DNA of 64,000 nucleotides from Pseudorhodoferax soli (lineage in GTDB: Bacteria; Pseudomonadota; Gammaproteobacteria; Burkholderiales; Burkholderiaceae_C), in NCBI RefSeq assembly GCF_003337555.1, contig NZ_QPJK01000002.1, forward strand, positions 868,001 to 932,000, read 5' to 3'. The translations under genes and the position numbers were made by a program. Under the pieces are notes generated by a model. That model was not told the origin of the DNA, did no database searches, and was given only the letters and a program-made list of their open reading frames with translations. Shown here one piece after another: positions 62,223-64,000 of this stretch (positions are counted from its first letter, which is position 1; every line of letters begins with the position of its first letter).

Positions 62223-63599
62223 TCAGACCAGCCGCGCGACGCGCCGCTTGCGCCACACGCCCTGGAAGTACGCGGCGTTGAGCGCCAGCATGGCCGCAAA
62301 GGTGACGGGATAGCTGATCCACACCCCCTGCAGGCCGAGCGGCCCGGACAGCCCATAGGCCACGGGCAGTTCGACCAGGGCGATGCAGGCCACGCCGATC
62401 AGCATGGGCACCATCACCGTGCCCGAGGCGCGCATCACGCCGCCCAGCACGCTGGCCCAGCCGTACAGCAGCAGGCTCCACAGCAGGATGTGCAGCAGCG
62501 ACTGCGCCAGCGCGATGACCTCGGGCTGCGTGATGAACACGCCCAGCAACGGCGCCGACAGCGCATAGCCCAGCAGCACCAGCGCGCCGGTGATGGCGAG
62601 GTTGAGCCAGAGCGCCGTCCGCGTGATGGCGCCCAGGCGCTCGGCCCGGCCCGCGCCGATGGCCTGGGCGCACAGGATGGACGCAGTGATCGCGATCGAC
62701 ATGGCCGGGAACTGCACGTAGTTGACGATCTGGTTCACGGCGCCGTAGGCCGCCACGGCATCGGGGCCATGGCCGTTGACGAGCGCCAGCAGCACGATCT
62801 CGGCCAGCGAGACCACGATCATCTGCACGCCGGCCGGCATGCCGATGCGCAGCATGAGCCGCAGCGTGGGGCCGTGCGGGCGCATCTCGCGCAGCAACGG
62901 CGCTCCGAGCGCCAGCGGGTGCTGGCGCCGCCGCAGGTACCAGGCCAGCCAGGCCAGCGCGCCCACATAGGAGGCCACCGTGGCCACGGCCGCGCTGACC
63001 AGGCCCAGCTGCGGCAGGCCGCCCCAGCCGCGGATCAGCGCGGGCGTCAGCACGCAGGACAGCGCCGTGGACAGCAACATGGCCACCATGGGCGAGAAGG
63101 TGTCGCCCACGCCGCGCAGCAGCTGCGAGAACAGGATGAACAGCAGCAGCCCCGGCATGGCCAGCATCAGCGTGCGCGCGTAGAGCACGGCATCGGCCAG
63201 CACCTCGGGCGGCGTGCGCAGTGCGCGCAGCACGGGTTCGGCGAACACGCCGCCGAGCACGGCCGCGAGCAGCCCGACGACCAGGCCGGCCAGCAGCGCG
63301 TTGCCGGCGATGTGGCGCACCTTGTGCGGCTCGCGCGCGCCCCATGCCTGGCCGATCAGGATGGACGCGCCCGCGCCGACGCCGATGACCAGCGACACCA
63401 GGAAGAACACGACCGGGAACATGCCGGCCGTGGCCGCCAGGGCGTGCGTGCCCAGCATCTGGCCCACGAAGATGCCGTTGAGCGTGCCCTGCATGCCTTG
63501 CAGCACGTTGCCCAGGACCATGGGGCCGAGGAAGGCCAGGAACGTGCGCCACAGCGGGCGCGGGTCGGCGGTGGGCGCAGGCATCGCCATGGCCTTCAC
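62223..63599 (-). CDS. MATE family efflux transporter
   Basis: 458-residue 12-helix exporter. Two related halves are visible, with GPMVLGNVLQGMQGTLNGIF and GVGAGASILIGQAWGA in the first and GMPAGVQMIVVSLAEIVLL with SILCAQAIGAGRAERLG in the second. It uses Na+ or H+ gradients to expel cationic compounds or metabolites. GTG 63599 overlaps the upstream stop as GTGA; ATG 63590 or 63584 are alternatives. It converges on ridA with 6 bases between them. Confidence 0.9.
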   Translation of the reverse strand: MKAMAMPAPTADPRPLWRTFLAFLGPMVLGNVLQGMQGTLNGIFVGQMLGTHALAATAGMFPVVFFLVSLVIGVGAGASILIGQAWGAREPHKVRHIAGNALLAGLVVGLLAAVLGGVFAEPVLRALRTPPEVLADAVLYARTLMLAMPGLLLFILFSQLLRGVGDTFSPMVAMLLSTALSCVLTPALIRGWGGLPQLGLVSAAVATVASYVGALAWLAWYLRRRQHPLALGAPLLREMRPHGPTLRLMLRIGMPAGVQMIVVSLAEIVLLALVNGHGPDAVAAYGAVNQIVNYVQFPAMSIAITASILCAQAIGAGRAERLGAITRTALWLNLAITGALVLLGYALSAPLLGVFITQPEVIALAQSLLHILLWSLLLYGWASVLGGVMRASGTVMVPMLIGVACIALVELPVAYGLSGPLGLQGVWISYPVTFAAMLALNAAYFQGVWRKRRVARLV

Positions 63600-64000
63600 G
63601 CTTGCGGCGCGCCGAAGGCGCCTTCGGCGAGCCGCTGGCCGTGGGCCAGCACATCGGACGGCCAGCCCGCCGTGGCAGCGTCGAAACCGGCCCGGTCACC
63701 GCGGAACAGCGCGCGCAGCGCCTCCTCGTAGCCCGGCAGGTCGCCGGCGATGGCGCGCAGGAACTGGTAACAGCGCTCCTGCGCGGCGCGCTGGGCGTCC
63801 TGCCCTGCCAGCGTGCGGCGCGCCTCGTGCACCAGCTTGCGCAGCGCAACGGAGGCGCCACCCGGCTGCAGCGCGAGCCACTCCCAGTGCTGAGGCAAGA
63901 GAGTCACTTCGCGCGCGACCACGCCGAGCCGCGGACGGCCGGGCGGCGGTGGCGGCGCGGCCGCTTCAACCTGCGCCGCCGCGGTGGCGGGGACGCGGCC
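63596..64000 (-). CDS. DUF2239 family protein, C-terminal part
   Basis: The last 134 codons of a gene that runs off the window end. A Pro/Ala-rich linker (EAAAPPPPPGRPRLGV) leads into REVTLLPQHWEWLALQPGGASVALRKLV, diagnostic for DUF2239. The function of the family is unknown. It is coupled to the MATE gene by a 4-base overlap. Confidence 0.85.
   Translation of the reverse strand, partial: GRVPATAAAQVEAAAPPPPPGRPRLGVVAREVTLLPQHWEWLALQPGGASVALRKLVHEARRTLAGQDAQRAAQERCYQFLRAIAGDLPGYEEALRALFRGDRAGFDAATAGWPSDVLAHGQRLAEGAFGAPQA

Overview
This window is chromosomal DNA from a high-GC betaproteobacterium. The dense, often overlapping operons, the ybeY-phoH-ruvA neighbourhood, and the mix of Mo-hydroxylase, branched-chain-type ABC and Sox genes all point to Burkholderiales, most likely Comamonadaceae (Acidovorax/Variovorax/Hydrogenophaga relatives). 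The family call is inference. I found no rRNA, tRNA, CRISPR array, prophage or insertion sequence.

Layout. (1) 1-2.2 kb: the 3' part of putA. (2) 2.2-18.9 kb: a catabolic locus around a MarR regulator. On the minus strand are an SDR, an isopenicillin-N-synthase-type oxygenase, a three-subunit molybdenum hydroxylase with a CoxG-like protein, and a complete Liv-type ABC importer. On the plus strand are an amidohydrolase, a gamma-glutamyltransferase-like enzyme, a DUF1116/AllG-like protein and an NMT1-type binding protein. Three copies of one palindrome (GTGGTGCACCAC-like) lie at three promoters of this locus, so it is probably one MarR regulon. The substrate is unknown; an N-heterocycle or cyclic amide is plausible. 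(3) 19.0-26.8 kb: a stretch of somewhat lower GC with an AraC regulator divergent from a PaoABC-like molybdenum oxidoreductase, a non-canonical SDR and an orphan sensor kinase. (4) 26.8-34.1 kb: a DUF899 protein, a small unknown protein, a large hybrid kinase, then ybeY, phoH and ruvA. (5) 34.2-46.5 kb: a sulfur-oxidation island lying between ruvA and ruvB. It has a YeeE/YedE transporter, soxR-CD-YZ-AX-B, soxW/soxH-like genes, a second ArsR regulator, a DsrE protein and a carbonic-anhydrase-like protein that lacks two zinc ligands. (6) 46.6-52.3 kb: ruvB, a rhomboid protease, a small membrane protein, an MFS transporter and a PEP-CTERM SGNH hydrolase. (7) 52.4-62.2 kb: a D-amino-acid / N-acyl-D-amino-acid scavenging locus with an RpiR regulator, deacylase, D-serine/D-threonine deaminase-like enzyme, oligopeptide ABC importer and RidA. 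Two matching operator-like sites sit in its divergent promoter. (8) 62.2-64 kb: a MATE exporter and a partial DUF2239 gene.

The strongest unexplained signal is at 56.09-56.37 kb. Two oppositely oriented copies of a structured element share two identical single-stranded segments, while their inner and outer stems have different sequences that still pair. In both copies the G-U wobbles fall on the same sense strand, so this looks like a structured RNA or a palindromic mobile repeat. A second, unrelated structured insert with 18-bp terminal inverted repeats separates soxZ from soxA. Other points of interest are a 16-codon leader ORF coupled to soxR, an intrinsic terminator just upstream of soxB, a start codon inside a hairpin loop (soxH-like gene), a GGGTTTTCCC motif recurring in intergenic DNA, and several enzymes with replaced catalytic residues.
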